Shown: positions 51,274 through 59,543 of the stretch, piece after piece | Position numbering within the stretch: position 1 is the stretch's first letter | Layout: each line of letters begins with the position of its first letter | Assembly (NCBI GenBank): GCA_046566145.1 | Contig: JBKHXF010000019.1 | Location: 21,534-85,533 of the forward strand | Direction of reading: 5' to 3' | DNA from: JBKHXF01 sp046566145 | GTDB taxonomy: Bacteria > Actinomycetota > Nitriliruptoria > Nitriliruptorales > Nitriliruptoraceae | DNA length: 64,000 bases | Notes under the pieces: generated by a model | Databases searched by the model: none | What the model saw: the letters and a program-made list of their open reading frames with translations, nothing else | Told to the model about the DNA's origin: nothing | Translations under genes and position numbers: made by a program

Positions 51274-52440
51274 ATGAAGTCCACCGATCTCCCCACCGCC
51301 GAGGTGGCCGTGGAGGAGCTGTTCGAGCGCTCCGCCGAGCGCGGCTTCGTGCTGGTCTCCGAGATCCAGGAGCTGCACCAGCCCAACCTCCACGGTGACA
51401 CCTGGATCGAGGACGTGATCGAGGAGGCGCGCGACCAGAAGCTCGAGGTCATCGACGACGTCGCCGACGACGCGCCCGAGGAGATCGCGCACGCGGACCT
51501 CAACGCCGCCGTCACCACCGACCTGGTCCGCCAGTACCTCAACGACGCCGGCAAGCACCAGCTGCTGACGAAGGAGGACGAGGCCGACCTCGCCAAGCGC
51601 TACCAGGCCGGCCTGTCCGCGCAGGCGTACCTCGACGACTCGTCGCGCAAGTTCACGCCGGCGGTGCGCCGCAAGCTCACGCGCATCTCCGCGGACGGGA
51701 TGCGCGCGAAGGAGCGGATGGTCCAGGCGAACCTGCGGCTCGTCGTACCGCAGGCCCGCAAGTTCTCCGGCCGTGACCTCGACTTCATCGAGCTCATCCA
51801 GGAGGGCAACCTCGGCCTGCTCCGCGCCGTCGAGAAGTTCGACCACACCAAGGGCTACAAGTTCTCCACCTACGCCGTGTGGTGGATCCGCCAGGCGCTG
51901 CAGCGCGGCGTGGCCTCCAAGGCCCGCACCATCCGCGTGCCCGCCCACGTGTGGGAGCTCTACGGCAAGATCCGGCAGGCGGAGCTGCGGCTGCGCCAGA
52001 AGAAGGCCGGCGACCCGACCGACGAGGAGGTCGCGGAGGAGGTCGGCCTGACGGCCGAGCGCGTCCGCGAGGTCCGCGACGCGATGCAGGACCTCGTGTC
52101 GCTCGACCGCCCGATCGGTGAGGACGGCGACGCGACGATGGGTGACCTCATCGCCGACGACTCCAGCGCCGACCCGGCCGACTCGGCCCAGTCCGCCGAC
52201 GCGATCAGCCAGATCGAGGCGGCGCTGGAGGCGCTCGACGAGCGCGAGCGGGTCATCCTGATCCTCCGCTTCGGCCTCGGTGGCGAGGAGCCCCAGACGC
52301 TGGAGCAGATCGGCGAGCACTTCAACCTGACCCGTGAGCGGATCCGCCAGATGCAGAACCGGGCGCTCGCGAAGCTGCGGCACCCGTCGCGCGCCCACAA
52401 CCTGTCGGGCCTGCTCGGCGTGCTCGAGCGCGCCGCCTGA
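51274..52440 (+). CDS. Primary-type (RpoD-like) sigma factor, copy 1
   Basis: The 388-residue protein has a region 1.1-like start (VEELFERSAERGFVLVSEIQEL), region 1.2 (DLVRQYLNDAGKHQLLTKEDE), region 2 (QANLRLVVPQARKF, ELIQEGNLGLLRAVEKFDHTKGYKFSTYAVWWIRQAL in part), region 3 and region 4 (EQIGEHFNLTRERIRQMQNRALAKLRHP). VVPQARKF departs from the usual VVSxARKY, so it is less canonical than copy 2 and may be a group-2 factor. ATG 51274 follows GGAGGAAC. A 12-bp-stem terminator follows. Confidence 0.88.
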   Translation: MKSTDLPTAEVAVEELFERSAERGFVLVSEIQELHQPNLHGDTWIEDVIEEARDQKLEVIDDVADDAPEEIAHADLNAAVTTDLVRQYLNDAGKHQLLTKEDEADLAKRYQAGLSAQAYLDDSSRKFTPAVRRKLTRISADGMRAKERMVQANLRLVVPQARKFSGRDLDFIELIQEGNLGLLRAVEKFDHTKGYKFSTYAVWWIRQALQRGVASKARTIRVPAHVWELYGKIRQAELRLRQKKAGDPTDEEVAEEVGLTAERVREVRDAMQDLVSLDRPIGEDGDATMGDLIADDSSADPADSAQSADAISQIEAALEALDERERVILILRFGLGGEEPQTLEQIGEHFNLTRERIRQMQNRALAKLRHPSRAHNLSGLLGVLERAA

Positions 52441-52455
52441 GCTGACCGAGCGACC

Positions 52456-52484
52456 CCACGCCCCGGCCCAGCGCCGGGGCGTGG
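52456..52484 (+). terminator. Terminator after the first RpoD-like gene
   Basis: CCACGCCCCGGC (52456-52467) pairs with 52473-52484 around CCAGC, 16 bp after the sigma stop. It overlaps GTG codons that could otherwise start the next gene, which favours the later TTG at 52502. Confidence 0.75.
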
Positions 52485-52501
52485 CCGTGGAGGACGTCTC
52501 G

Positions 52502-53878
52502 TTGTCGACCGTCGACCTCGCCACCCGCACGCACCGCCGCCTGCTGCTCGCCGTCGGGGTGCTGGTGCTGTTGACCGTCGGCGGGATGGTCGCCCTGTGG
52601 CCGACCGCCGACCAGCTGCCGGAGGTCCCCGAGCGGACCGAGGACCTGCTCGACGCGCGGATCCTCGACGTGGAGCGCTACGAGGGGCGTGCCGACCCGG
52701 TCGCCGGCCTCACGGGTGAGAACGCCCGGATCACCGTCGCGCTCGACGGGGGCGACGAGCCCGGGCGCGAGGTCGTCATCGACACCCCGCTCGAGGGCTA
52801 CCCCGACCTCGAGGCCGGCGACCGGGTGCGGGTCGCCTCCAGCGTGATCGACGGCGAGGAGCAGTTCTTCATCGTCGACTTCCAGCGCGGTGGGCCGCTG
52901 GCGCTGCTCGCCGCGCTGTTCGTCGCCGCCGTGGTGCTCGCCGGCGGCTGGCACGGGGTGCGGTCGCTGCTCGGCCTCGCGCTCAGCCTCGTGGTCGTCA
53001 CCCGCTTCGTCGTCCCGGGCATCCTCTCCGGGCAGTCGCCGTTCGCCGTCGCGCTCGTCGGGGCGATGGCGGTGATGCTGCTCTCGCTCTACCTCGCGCA
53101 CGGGGTCAACGAGATGACCACGACCGCGGTGGTCGGCACGGCCATGGCGCTCGGGCTCACCATCGGGCTCGGCGCGCTGTTCATCGACGGGGCCGGGCTC
53201 ACGGGCTACTCCTCCGAGGAGGCGAACCTCGCCCGCTTCGCGGTCGAGGGCCTCGACCTGCAGGGGCTCGTGCTCGCCGGGCTGACGATCGCCGCCCTCG
53301 GTGTGCTCGACGACGTCACCGTCAGCCAGGCGTCGACGGTGTTCGCGCTGCACGAGGCCGACCGGCGCCAGGGCTGGGCCACGCTGTTCGGTCGGGCCAT
53401 GACGGTGGGGCGCGACCACATCGCCTCGACCGTCAACACGCTCTTCCTCGCCTACGCGGGTGCGTCGCTGGCGCTGCTCGTGGTGTTCTCCACGGGTGGG
53501 CTGCCTGTCGGCGAGATCGTGACGACCGAGATCCTGGCCGAGGAGATCGTCAAGACCCTCGTGGGCTCCCTGGGGATCATCGCGGCGGTGCCGTTCACCA
53601 CGGCGCTCGCGACCACGCTGGCGGTGCGGCGCCCGCTGGACGCGCCCCCGCTGCGTGGGGGCCACGTCCACGCGCACGTCCACGCGGAGGCGGAGGACGC
53701 CGGCGCCGACCCCACCATCGTGGGGGCCGCGGGAGCCTCCGGGGACTCCGGGGACTCCGGGGACACCCGGGACAACGGGGACACCGGGGACACCGAGGAC
53801 GAGCGTGCGCGCCGCGCGTGGCGGGAGTACCTGCGAGAGCGTGACGCGGCCACCGGTGACGGGGACGCGGAGGGCTGA
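52502..53878 (+). CDS. YibE/F family membrane protein
   Basis: The 458-residue protein has an N-terminal helix and an extracytoplasmic domain (about residues 35-125; RILDVERYEGR, VIDTPLEGYPDLEAGDRVRV). YibE/F-type membrane helices follow (LLALFVAAVVLAGGWHGVRSLLGLALS, GVLDDVTVSQASTVFALHEAD). It ends in a His-rich stretch HVHAHVHAEAEDA and an acidic Gly-Asp repeat tail. The family's function is unknown. TTG 52502 has GGAGG eight bases upstream and lies beyond the terminator; GTG 52481 is an alternative. Confidence 0.85.
   Translation: MSTVDLATRTHRRLLLAVGVLVLLTVGGMVALWPTADQLPEVPERTEDLLDARILDVERYEGRADPVAGLTGENARITVALDGGDEPGREVVIDTPLEGYPDLEAGDRVRVASSVIDGEEQFFIVDFQRGGPLALLAALFVAAVVLAGGWHGVRSLLGLALSLVVVTRFVVPGILSGQSPFAVALVGAMAVMLLSLYLAHGVNEMTTTAVVGTAMALGLTIGLGALFIDGAGLTGYSSEEANLARFAVEGLDLQGLVLAGLTIAALGVLDDVTVSQASTVFALHEADRRQGWATLFGRAMTVGRDHIASTVNTLFLAYAGASLALLVVFSTGGLPVGEIVTTEILAEEIVKTLVGSLGIIAAVPFTTALATTLAVRRPLDAPPLRGGHVHAHVHAEAEDAGADPTIVGAAGASGDSGDSGDTRDNGDTGDTEDERARRAWREYLRERDAATGDGDAEG
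53741..53803 (+). repeat. 9-bp tandem repeats in the YibE/F gene tail
   Basis: Seven units of GGGGACNCC type (two GGGGACTCC, three GGGGACACC, two degenerate) encode the GDSGDSGDTRDNGDTGDTED tail. Unit length keeps the frame. Confidence 0.8.
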
Positions 53879-53961
53879 CGGGCAGGAACCCGGTCACGGC
53901 GCGTCGAACCCCCACCACGCGGCGCGCCCCCGCCGGCCCTCGAGGTCGTCGTCCCGGCTCG

Positions 53962-53990
53962 CTGACACTCCCGGGCCGGCTCCGTACCAT
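53962..53990 (+). promoter_or_regulatory. Sigma-A-type promoter for the second RpoD-like gene
   Basis: CTGACA (53962-53967) and TACCAT (53985-53990) are separated by 17 bp. A second TACCGT (54040-54045) is nearby and overlaps the earlier GTG at 54044. Confidence 0.55.
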
Positions 53991-54109
53991 CCCCGCGCCC
54001 GGGGGAGCCCGAGCACCGGGGACGTGGCAGCGACTGGGGTACCGTGGCGGGTCAGCCGACGGCCCCGCGAGGTGGCTCCCCGGCCCCCAGCGGAGAGGTC
54101 GACCAGCCC

Positions 54110-55276
54110 GTGAGCCCATCGATCGAGACGGACACCTTGAGCGACGCGACGCCGATCTCCGAGCTGTTCGAGCGGGGTGCGAGCCGCGGGTACGTGCTGC
54201 TGTCCGAGCTCCAGGAGCTGTACGACAACCTCACCCACCCCGACACGTGGGTCGAGGACATGGCGCAGAAGGCCCGTGACCTCAACATGCAGGTCCTCGA
54301 CGACCTGGTGGAGGACGGCGACCGCCCGGAGGCGACCCCGCTGTCCGCGTCGTCCGACTCCGTGCGCCAGTACCTCAACGAGATCGGCCGCACCGAGCTG
54401 CTCACGCCCGAGCAGGAGGTCGACCTCGCCAAGCGCTACCAGGCCGGCCTCGAGGCCGAGATCATCCTGCGCTCCGGCGCCAAGCTGACGCCCCGCCGCA
54501 AGGCCCAGCTCAACATGATCCGTCGCGGCGGCGAGCGCGCCAAGGACCACATGATCCGTGCGAACCTGCGGCTCGTGGTCTCGGTGGCCCGCAAGTTCCG
54601 CGGCCGTGGGGTCGACCTGCTCTCCCTGATCCAGGAGGGAAACCTCGGCCTCATCCGTGGTGTGGAGAAGTTCGACCACACCAAGGGCTACAAGTTCTCG
54701 ACCTACGCGACGTGGTGGATCCGCCAAGCGCTGCAGCGCGGGCTCGCCAACACCGGCCGCACGGTCCGCCTGCCCGTGCACGTCCACGAGCTGATGGGCA
54801 AGGTCCGCTACGCCGAGTTCGCCCTGCTGCAGCAGCTGGGGCGCGAACCCACCGAGAAGGAGATCGCCGACGAGCTCGGCCTCCCGATCGAGCGGCTGCG
54901 CGAGGTCAAGCTCGCCGCGCAGGACGTCGCGAGCCTCGACAAGCCGATCGGCGAGGACGGCGACGCCACGATGGGCGAGCTCGTCGCCGACGAGGACGCC
55001 ATCGACCCCGAGTCGTCCGCCACTGCCGTGCTCGCGAAGCGGGAGGTCGAGCGGGCCCTCGCGGCGCTCACCGACCGGGAGCGCACCGTGCTGATGCTCC
55101 GCTACGGGCTGATGGACGGCGAGGAGCACACCCTCGAGGACATCGGCGCGCAGTTCGGGCTCACGCGCGAGCGCATCCGCCAGATCGAGAAGAAGACCCT
55201 GACCAAGCTGCGCCACCCGTCCCGCGGGTTCCAGCTGCGCGGGCTGCTCGACTCGGTCGACGCCCCCACGAGCTGA
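54110..55276 (+). CDS. Primary-type (RpoD/SigA-like) sigma factor, copy 2
   Basis: The 388-residue protein has ISELFERGASRGYVLLSELQEL (region 1.1-like), SVRQYLNEIGRTELLTPEQE (1.2), RANLRLVVSVARKFRGRG and GVEKFDHTKGYKFSTYATWW (2), and GLTRERIRQIEKKTLTKLRHP (4.2). It is the more canonical of the two and likely the housekeeping factor. GTG 54110 follows GAGAGG; GTG 54044 would add 22 Pro/Gly-rich residues. The two copies share colinear sequence from the N-terminal motif onward, so they are paralogues. Confidence 0.9.
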   Translation: MSPSIETDTLSDATPISELFERGASRGYVLLSELQELYDNLTHPDTWVEDMAQKARDLNMQVLDDLVEDGDRPEATPLSASSDSVRQYLNEIGRTELLTPEQEVDLAKRYQAGLEAEIILRSGAKLTPRRKAQLNMIRRGGERAKDHMIRANLRLVVSVARKFRGRGVDLLSLIQEGNLGLIRGVEKFDHTKGYKFSTYATWWIRQALQRGLANTGRTVRLPVHVHELMGKVRYAEFALLQQLGREPTEKEIADELGLPIERLREVKLAAQDVASLDKPIGEDGDATMGELVADEDAIDPESSATAVLAKREVERALAALTDRERTVLMLRYGLMDGEEHTLEDIGAQFGLTRERIRQIEKKTLTKLRHPSRGFQLRGLLDSVDAPTS

Positions 55277-55303
55277 GCGCCCGCACGAGGGAGCCGGCGC
55301 CGG

Positions 55304-55975
55304 TCACGGCGCCCGGGCGAGCACCAGGGTGATGTTGTCGCGCCCGCCGGCGGCGAGTGCGAGCCGGACGAGCTCGTCGTGGGCGGCGTCGAGGTCCGCG
55401 TTGTGGGCTCGCACGGTCTCGGCGATGTCGTCCTCGCCGACCATGTCGGTCAGGCCGTCGGTGCACAGCAGCAGCACGTCGCCGGTGGTGACCGGCACCT
55501 CGACGACCTCGGGCTCGACGTCGCCGATGCCCAGGGCCTGGGTCAGGGTGCGGCGGCCCCCGACGACGATGACGTGGTCGTGGGTGAGCAGCCGCATGGC
55601 GTCCCGCGTCACGAGGTAGGCGCGGGAGTCGCCGACGTGCACCACCGTGACGGTGTGGGCGTCGGCGTCGACGTGCGCCGCGACCAGCGTCGTCCCCATG
55701 CCCTCGAGGTGGCGGTCGTGGGCCTCCTCGCGCACCCGCTGGTGGGCCGCGCGCACCAGCTCGCCGAGGCGCTGCAGGCCGGCGCCGTCCCCGAGCTCGG
55801 TCCGGCGTGCACGTCGGACCACCTCGGCCACGGCGAGCTCGCTGGCGGTGTCGCCCGCCGGGTGACCACCGAGCCCGTCGGCCACCACGAGCAGGCCGGG
55901 GTCCTCGACGACGGCGAAGGCGTCCTCGTTGCGCTCGCGGACGGGGCCGCTCGTGGTGCTCGCTCGGACGTCCAC
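55304..55975 (-). CDS. PP2C-type serine/threonine phosphatase
   Basis: The 223-residue soluble protein has the PP2C motifs GPVRERNEDAFAV, VVADGLGGHPAG, GMGTTLVAAHV, HVGDSRAYL, LCTDGLTDMV and DNITLVLA, giving all metal-binding Asp residues. It would reverse Ser/Thr kinase phosphorylation. Stand-alone PP2C often pairs with a PASTA kinase, which is not in view. GTG 55975 follows an AGGA. It is divergent from the carboxypeptidase gene. Confidence 0.92.
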   Translation of the reverse strand: MDVRASTTSGPVRERNEDAFAVVEDPGLLVVADGLGGHPAGDTASELAVAEVVRRARRTELGDGAGLQRLGELVRAAHQRVREEAHDRHLEGMGTTLVAAHVDADAHTVTVVHVGDSRAYLVTRDAMRLLTHDHVIVVGGRRTLTQALGIGDVEPEVVEVPVTTGDVLLLCTDGLTDMVGEDDIAETVRAHNADLDAAHDELVRLALAAGGRDNITLVLARAP

Positions 55976-56125
55976 GGGGGGTCCTGTCGGGAGGGGGCGG
56001 TGGACGGTCGACGCTACGGGTGCCGCCCCTCGCGGCGGACGGGCGAACCCCCGCCGAACGGTCCGGCCACCCTCCCCGTGCGGCCCGGACGGTGTTCGGG
56101 GGGCGGGGTCCGTACGCTCCCGGCC

Positions 56126-57898
56126 GTGGCTCCCACCGTCCCCGCCGTCCGCCCTCGGCGCCCGCTGCGCGCGGGCGTCCGTCGCGTCGTCGCCGGGGTC
56201 CTCGCGGGGGCGCTCGCCGCCGGGTGCGCGACGCCGGCCGCCGAGCCCGACCCGCAGGCGACCGAGCCGATCGCCGCGGGGGCCACCGGCGACCCGGGCA
56301 GCGGGCCCGCCGAGCCCGTCGGGCCGGACGGCGCGACCGACGCCGCGCCGGCGGCGGCGTCTCCGTCGCCCGAGCCCGTCAGCGTGGACCCCGAGGTGGC
56401 CCGACGGGTGGGGACGCTCCTCGCACGGCCGGACCTCGCCCTGCCGGGAGGCCGGCTCGCCGTCGCCGTGCGCGACGCCCGCGGGCGCGCCGTGTTCGAC
56501 CTCGACTCGACCGCGCCGCTGCTCCCCGCCTCCACGCTCAAGCTGGTCACCGCGGCTGCGGCGCTCGACCGCTGGGGCCCGACCCACCGCTTCCGGACCC
56601 ACGTCGACGCGACCGCGACGCCCGGCGCCGGCGGCGTGCTGGACGGCGACCTCGTCCTGGTCGGCGACGGCGACCCGGTGCTGGCGACCCCGCTGTACGG
56701 CGAGGCGGCCTACCCGCAGCGCCCACGCACGCCCCTCGAGGACCTCGCCGCCGGCGTGGCGGCCGCCGGCGTGACCCGCGTGACGGGCGACGTCGTGGTG
56801 ACCGGCGTGCTGCCGCGCCCCTGGCTCGCGAGCGGCTGGAAGGACGAGTACCTCGTCGACCTCGACGCCCGCCGGATCACCGGTGTCAGCGTCGACGCGG
56901 GCCTCCGCCTCGTGCTCGCGCCCGGGGTCGAGCTGGAGGTCGGCGGCGAGCCGGCCGCGGAGGAGAGGGCCACGCCGCCGGCGGGGACCGGTGCGTCGCC
57001 GTCGCCGTCGCCGGCGCCTCCCGCCGATCCGGCGCTGCGCACGTTCGTGCGCCTGCCGGTGCGCTCGGACGGCACCCCGATCGACCCGCGGGACCTCCGG
57101 GTGGAGCAGAGCGAGGAGCCCGCGCGCACCGCCGGCGCGGCCCTGCGCCTGCTGCTGGCCGAGGTCGGCGTGGAGGTCGAGGGCGACGTGGTCGTCGGGT
57201 CCCTGCCGCTGGTGGACGGAACCCGGCCGCGGCTCGCCTCCGTCGCCTCGCCCCCGCTCGCCGTGCTGCTGTCCCACACCGTGCGGGAGAGCGACAACCA
57301 CCTCGCCGACACGCTGTTCCGGCTCCTCGGCCGGCGCCCGGGGGACGGGTCCTGGCTCGCGGGGGCGGGGGGGACGGTGCAGGCGCTCTCGGGACGCGAC
57401 CTCGACACCACCGCGCTGCGGCTCGCCGACGGGTCGGGGCTGTCGCGTGACGACCGGGCCACGGCCGCGTTCCTGGCCGACCTCGACGCGACCATGTCCC
57501 GGTCGCGCTCTGCCGTGACGTGGCGTGAGATCGCCGCCGTCGCCGGGGTCGAGGGGACGCTGCGCCGGCGGCTTCGCGGCACCCGGGCCGAGGGACGTCT
57601 GCTCGCCAAGACGGGCAGCCTCGACGACGTGGTCGCGCTCGTCGGCCGGGTCGAGGGAGCCGTCGCGTCGACGGAGCGCTACCACCTCGCGGTCGTCGCC
57701 AACGACGTCACCGGGGCCGAGCGGGCGGTCGTGCTCCGGCTGGTCGACGACCTGGCGATCCTGCTCGCCGCGGCGCTGGACGGCTGCCCGCAACCGCCGG
57801 CCGCGCCGCCGGCGCCCACGCCGAGCCCGAGCGGCACCGCGGGCTCGCCGCCGGCGCCGTCGCCCGTCCCTGCAGCGCCAGACGCGGGGTGTGCGTAG
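56126..57898 (+). CDS. dacB: D-alanyl-D-alanine carboxypeptidase/endopeptidase (S13, PBP4-like), lipoprotein
   Basis: The 590-residue protein begins with a basic region and a lipobox LAAGC (Cys about residue 33), then a Pro-rich linker. The S13 penicilloyl-Ser domain has SxxK (S136-K139 in ASTLK), SDN and KTG. A Pro-rich tail follows. DacB trims peptidoglycan peptides outside the membrane. GTG 56126 lies only eight bases after TACGCT (56113-56118), so the mRNA may be leaderless. The gene is rich in CGCCGGCG. Confidence 0.9.
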   Translation: MAPTVPAVRPRRPLRAGVRRVVAGVLAGALAAGCATPAAEPDPQATEPIAAGATGDPGSGPAEPVGPDGATDAAPAAASPSPEPVSVDPEVARRVGTLLARPDLALPGGRLAVAVRDARGRAVFDLDSTAPLLPASTLKLVTAAAALDRWGPTHRFRTHVDATATPGAGGVLDGDLVLVGDGDPVLATPLYGEAAYPQRPRTPLEDLAAGVAAAGVTRVTGDVVVTGVLPRPWLASGWKDEYLVDLDARRITGVSVDAGLRLVLAPGVELEVGGEPAAEERATPPAGTGASPSPSPAPPADPALRTFVRLPVRSDGTPIDPRDLRVEQSEEPARTAGAALRLLLAEVGVEVEGDVVVGSLPLVDGTRPRLASVASPPLAVLLSHTVRESDNHLADTLFRLLGRRPGDGSWLAGAGGTVQALSGRDLDTTALRLADGSGLSRDDRATAAFLADLDATMSRSRSAVTWREIAAVAGVEGTLRRRLRGTRAEGRLLAKTGSLDDVVALVGRVEGAVASTERYHLAVVANDVTGAERAVVLRLVDDLAILLAAALDGCPQPPAAPPAPTPSPSGTAGSPPAPSPVPAAPDAGCA

Positions 57899-57901
57899 GC
57901 T
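57896..57901 (+). promoter_or_regulatory. Putative -10 hexamer TAGGCT for the MoxR-like gene
   Basis: TAGGCT ends nine bases before ATG 57910 and overlaps the dacB stop, suggesting a leaderless transcript. Confidence 0.4.
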
Positions 57902-57909
57902 CCGCCGCC

Positions 57910-59301
57910 ATGGACGACGCGCGCACCCTCGGACAGCTGCGGGCCGCCGGCTGGCGGGACCGGTCGGTGAAGGAGGAGGTGCGCGAGAACCTCGTCGCCC
58001 GCCTGCGTGCCGGCGACCCCCTCGTCGCCGACGTGGTCGGGTTCGCGGACTCGGTCCTCCCGGCCCTCGAGCGCGGCCTGCTCGCCGGTCACGACCTGAT
58101 CCTGCTGGGGGAGCGGGGGCAGGCCAAGACCCGCATCGTCCGGCGACTCGTCGAGCTGCTCGACGAGCGCGCCCCGGCCATCGAGGGCTGCGAGCTGCAC
58201 TCCTCCCCGTACGCGCCGGTCACCGCGCACGCGCGCCGACTCGTCGAGGAGCACGGCGACGACACGCCCATCGTGTGGCTCGACCGCGACCAGCGCTGGA
58301 ACGAGAAGCTCGCGACGCCGGACACCTCGGTCGCCGACCTCATCGGCGACGTCGACCCGATCAAGGTCGCGGAGGGCCGGCACCTCGCCGATGAGGAGAC
58401 CATCCACTTCGGGCTGCTGCCGCGGACGAACCGCGGCATCTTCGCCGTCAACGAGCTGCCCGACCTGCCCGAGCGGATCCAGGTCTCCCTGCTCAACGTC
58501 CTCGAGGAGCGCGACGTGCAGGTGCGCGGCTACACGCTGCGGCTCCCGCTCGACGTCCTGCTCGTCGCCACCGCGAACCCGGACGACTACACCAACCGCG
58601 GTCGCATCATCTCGCCCCTGAAGGACCGGTTCGGGTCGCAGGTGCGCACCCACTACCCGCGCACCACCGCCGACGAGATCGCGATCGTGCACCAGGAGGC
58701 GGCCGCGCCCCCCGGTGACGTGCCGGTCCACGTCCCCCGCTTCATGGACGAGGTCCTCGCCGAGCTGGCCCAGCAGCTCCGCGCCTCCACCCAGGTGAAC
58801 CAGCGCTCCGGCGTGTCGGTGCGCTGGACCATCGGTGCGCACGAGACGATGGTCGCCGGCGCGGTGCGACGCGCGGTGCGGACGGGGGAGACACGTGCCG
58901 TCCCGCGCGTGTCGGACCTCTGGGCCGTCGTGCCGGCCGCCCTCGGACGGGTCGAGTTCGACACGATCGAGGAGGGGCACGAGGAGGAGATCGTCGGACG
59001 GCTGCTGCGTCACGCCATCCTCGTCGTCTTCCGCCGCCACCTCGCCGGGCTGGACGTCGACGCGCTCCTCGCGCGCTTCGAGGACGACGGGCTCGAGGTC
59101 GTGGTCGGGCCGCTGACCCCGGCCGCCGAGCTGATGGCGCAGCTCGGGGACCGCATCCCGAACCTCCACGCCTGGATGAACGCGCTCGAGGTCCCCGTGG
59201 ACGACCCGGGCGCGGCCGCCTCCGTGGTCGAGCTCGTGCTGGAGGGGCTCCACCTCGGGCGGCGGCTCAACAAGGACGGCGAGGGCCGCTTCCACGCCTG
59301 A
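57910..59301 (+). CDS. MoxR/magnesium-chelatase-I-like AAA+ ATPase
   Basis: The 463-residue protein has a chelatase-I-like AAA+ core: Walker A GERGQAKTR, Walker B region GIFAVNELPDL, sensor ATANPDDYTNRGRIISPLKDRFG. Walker A lacks the usual GK[ST] in exact form (AKTR) and Walker B has Asn-Glu where Asp-Glu is usual, a recognised variant in this subfamily. It probably works with the VWA protein at 61196 as an ATPase/VWA pair, as MoxR proteins do. An LPVTG gene lies between them. ATG 57910 is the start. Confidence 0.87.
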   Translation: MDDARTLGQLRAAGWRDRSVKEEVRENLVARLRAGDPLVADVVGFADSVLPALERGLLAGHDLILLGERGQAKTRIVRRLVELLDERAPAIEGCELHSSPYAPVTAHARRLVEEHGDDTPIVWLDRDQRWNEKLATPDTSVADLIGDVDPIKVAEGRHLADEETIHFGLLPRTNRGIFAVNELPDLPERIQVSLLNVLEERDVQVRGYTLRLPLDVLLVATANPDDYTNRGRIISPLKDRFGSQVRTHYPRTTADEIAIVHQEAAAPPGDVPVHVPRFMDEVLAELAQQLRASTQVNQRSGVSVRWTIGAHETMVAGAVRRAVRTGETRAVPRVSDLWAVVPAALGRVEFDTIEEGHEEEIVGRLLRHAILVVFRRHLAGLDVDALLARFEDDGLEVVVGPLTPAAELMAQLGDRIPNLHAWMNALEVPVDDPGAAASVVELVLEGLHLGRRLNKDGEGRFHA

Positions 59302-59398
59302 TGGCGGGGCACGACGGACGGCCCCGGCCGCGCCGACCCGGGGGCAGGGCCATCGTCCGGTGGGGCGGTGGCGACCTGACGCGTGTCCGGGCAGCCGG

Positions 59399-59404
59399 TA
59401 GCGT
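59399..59404 (+). promoter_or_regulatory. Putative -10 hexamer TAGCGT for the LPVTG surface protein gene
   Basis: TAGCGT lies 145 bp before ATG 59544. It argues against the very long N-terminal extension that an ATG at 59301 would give. Confidence 0.4.
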
Positions 59405-59543
59405 GGGCGGGAACGCCGTCCCTCGTGACGGCACGCTCACGTTGCCGCTCACGAGATGCCGTCGGGCCGGTTCGCCACCGACGGCGCGTGCGACGACCGT
59501 GCACGTCCGAGCACGTCCGACAGGACCCCGGGGGGTTCACCAG

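Noticed and set aside
57910..59301. MoxR-like ATPase as inactive because of AKTR and Asn-Glu.
   Set aside because: These variants are, as far as I know, shared by the subfamily, so loss of activity cannot be inferred.
59301..59543. ATG 59301 as the start of the LPVTG protein, giving 606 residues.
   Set aside because: The extension is Arg/Pro-rich, would bury the signal peptide and spans a likely -10 box; ATG 59544 gives a clean signal sequence.
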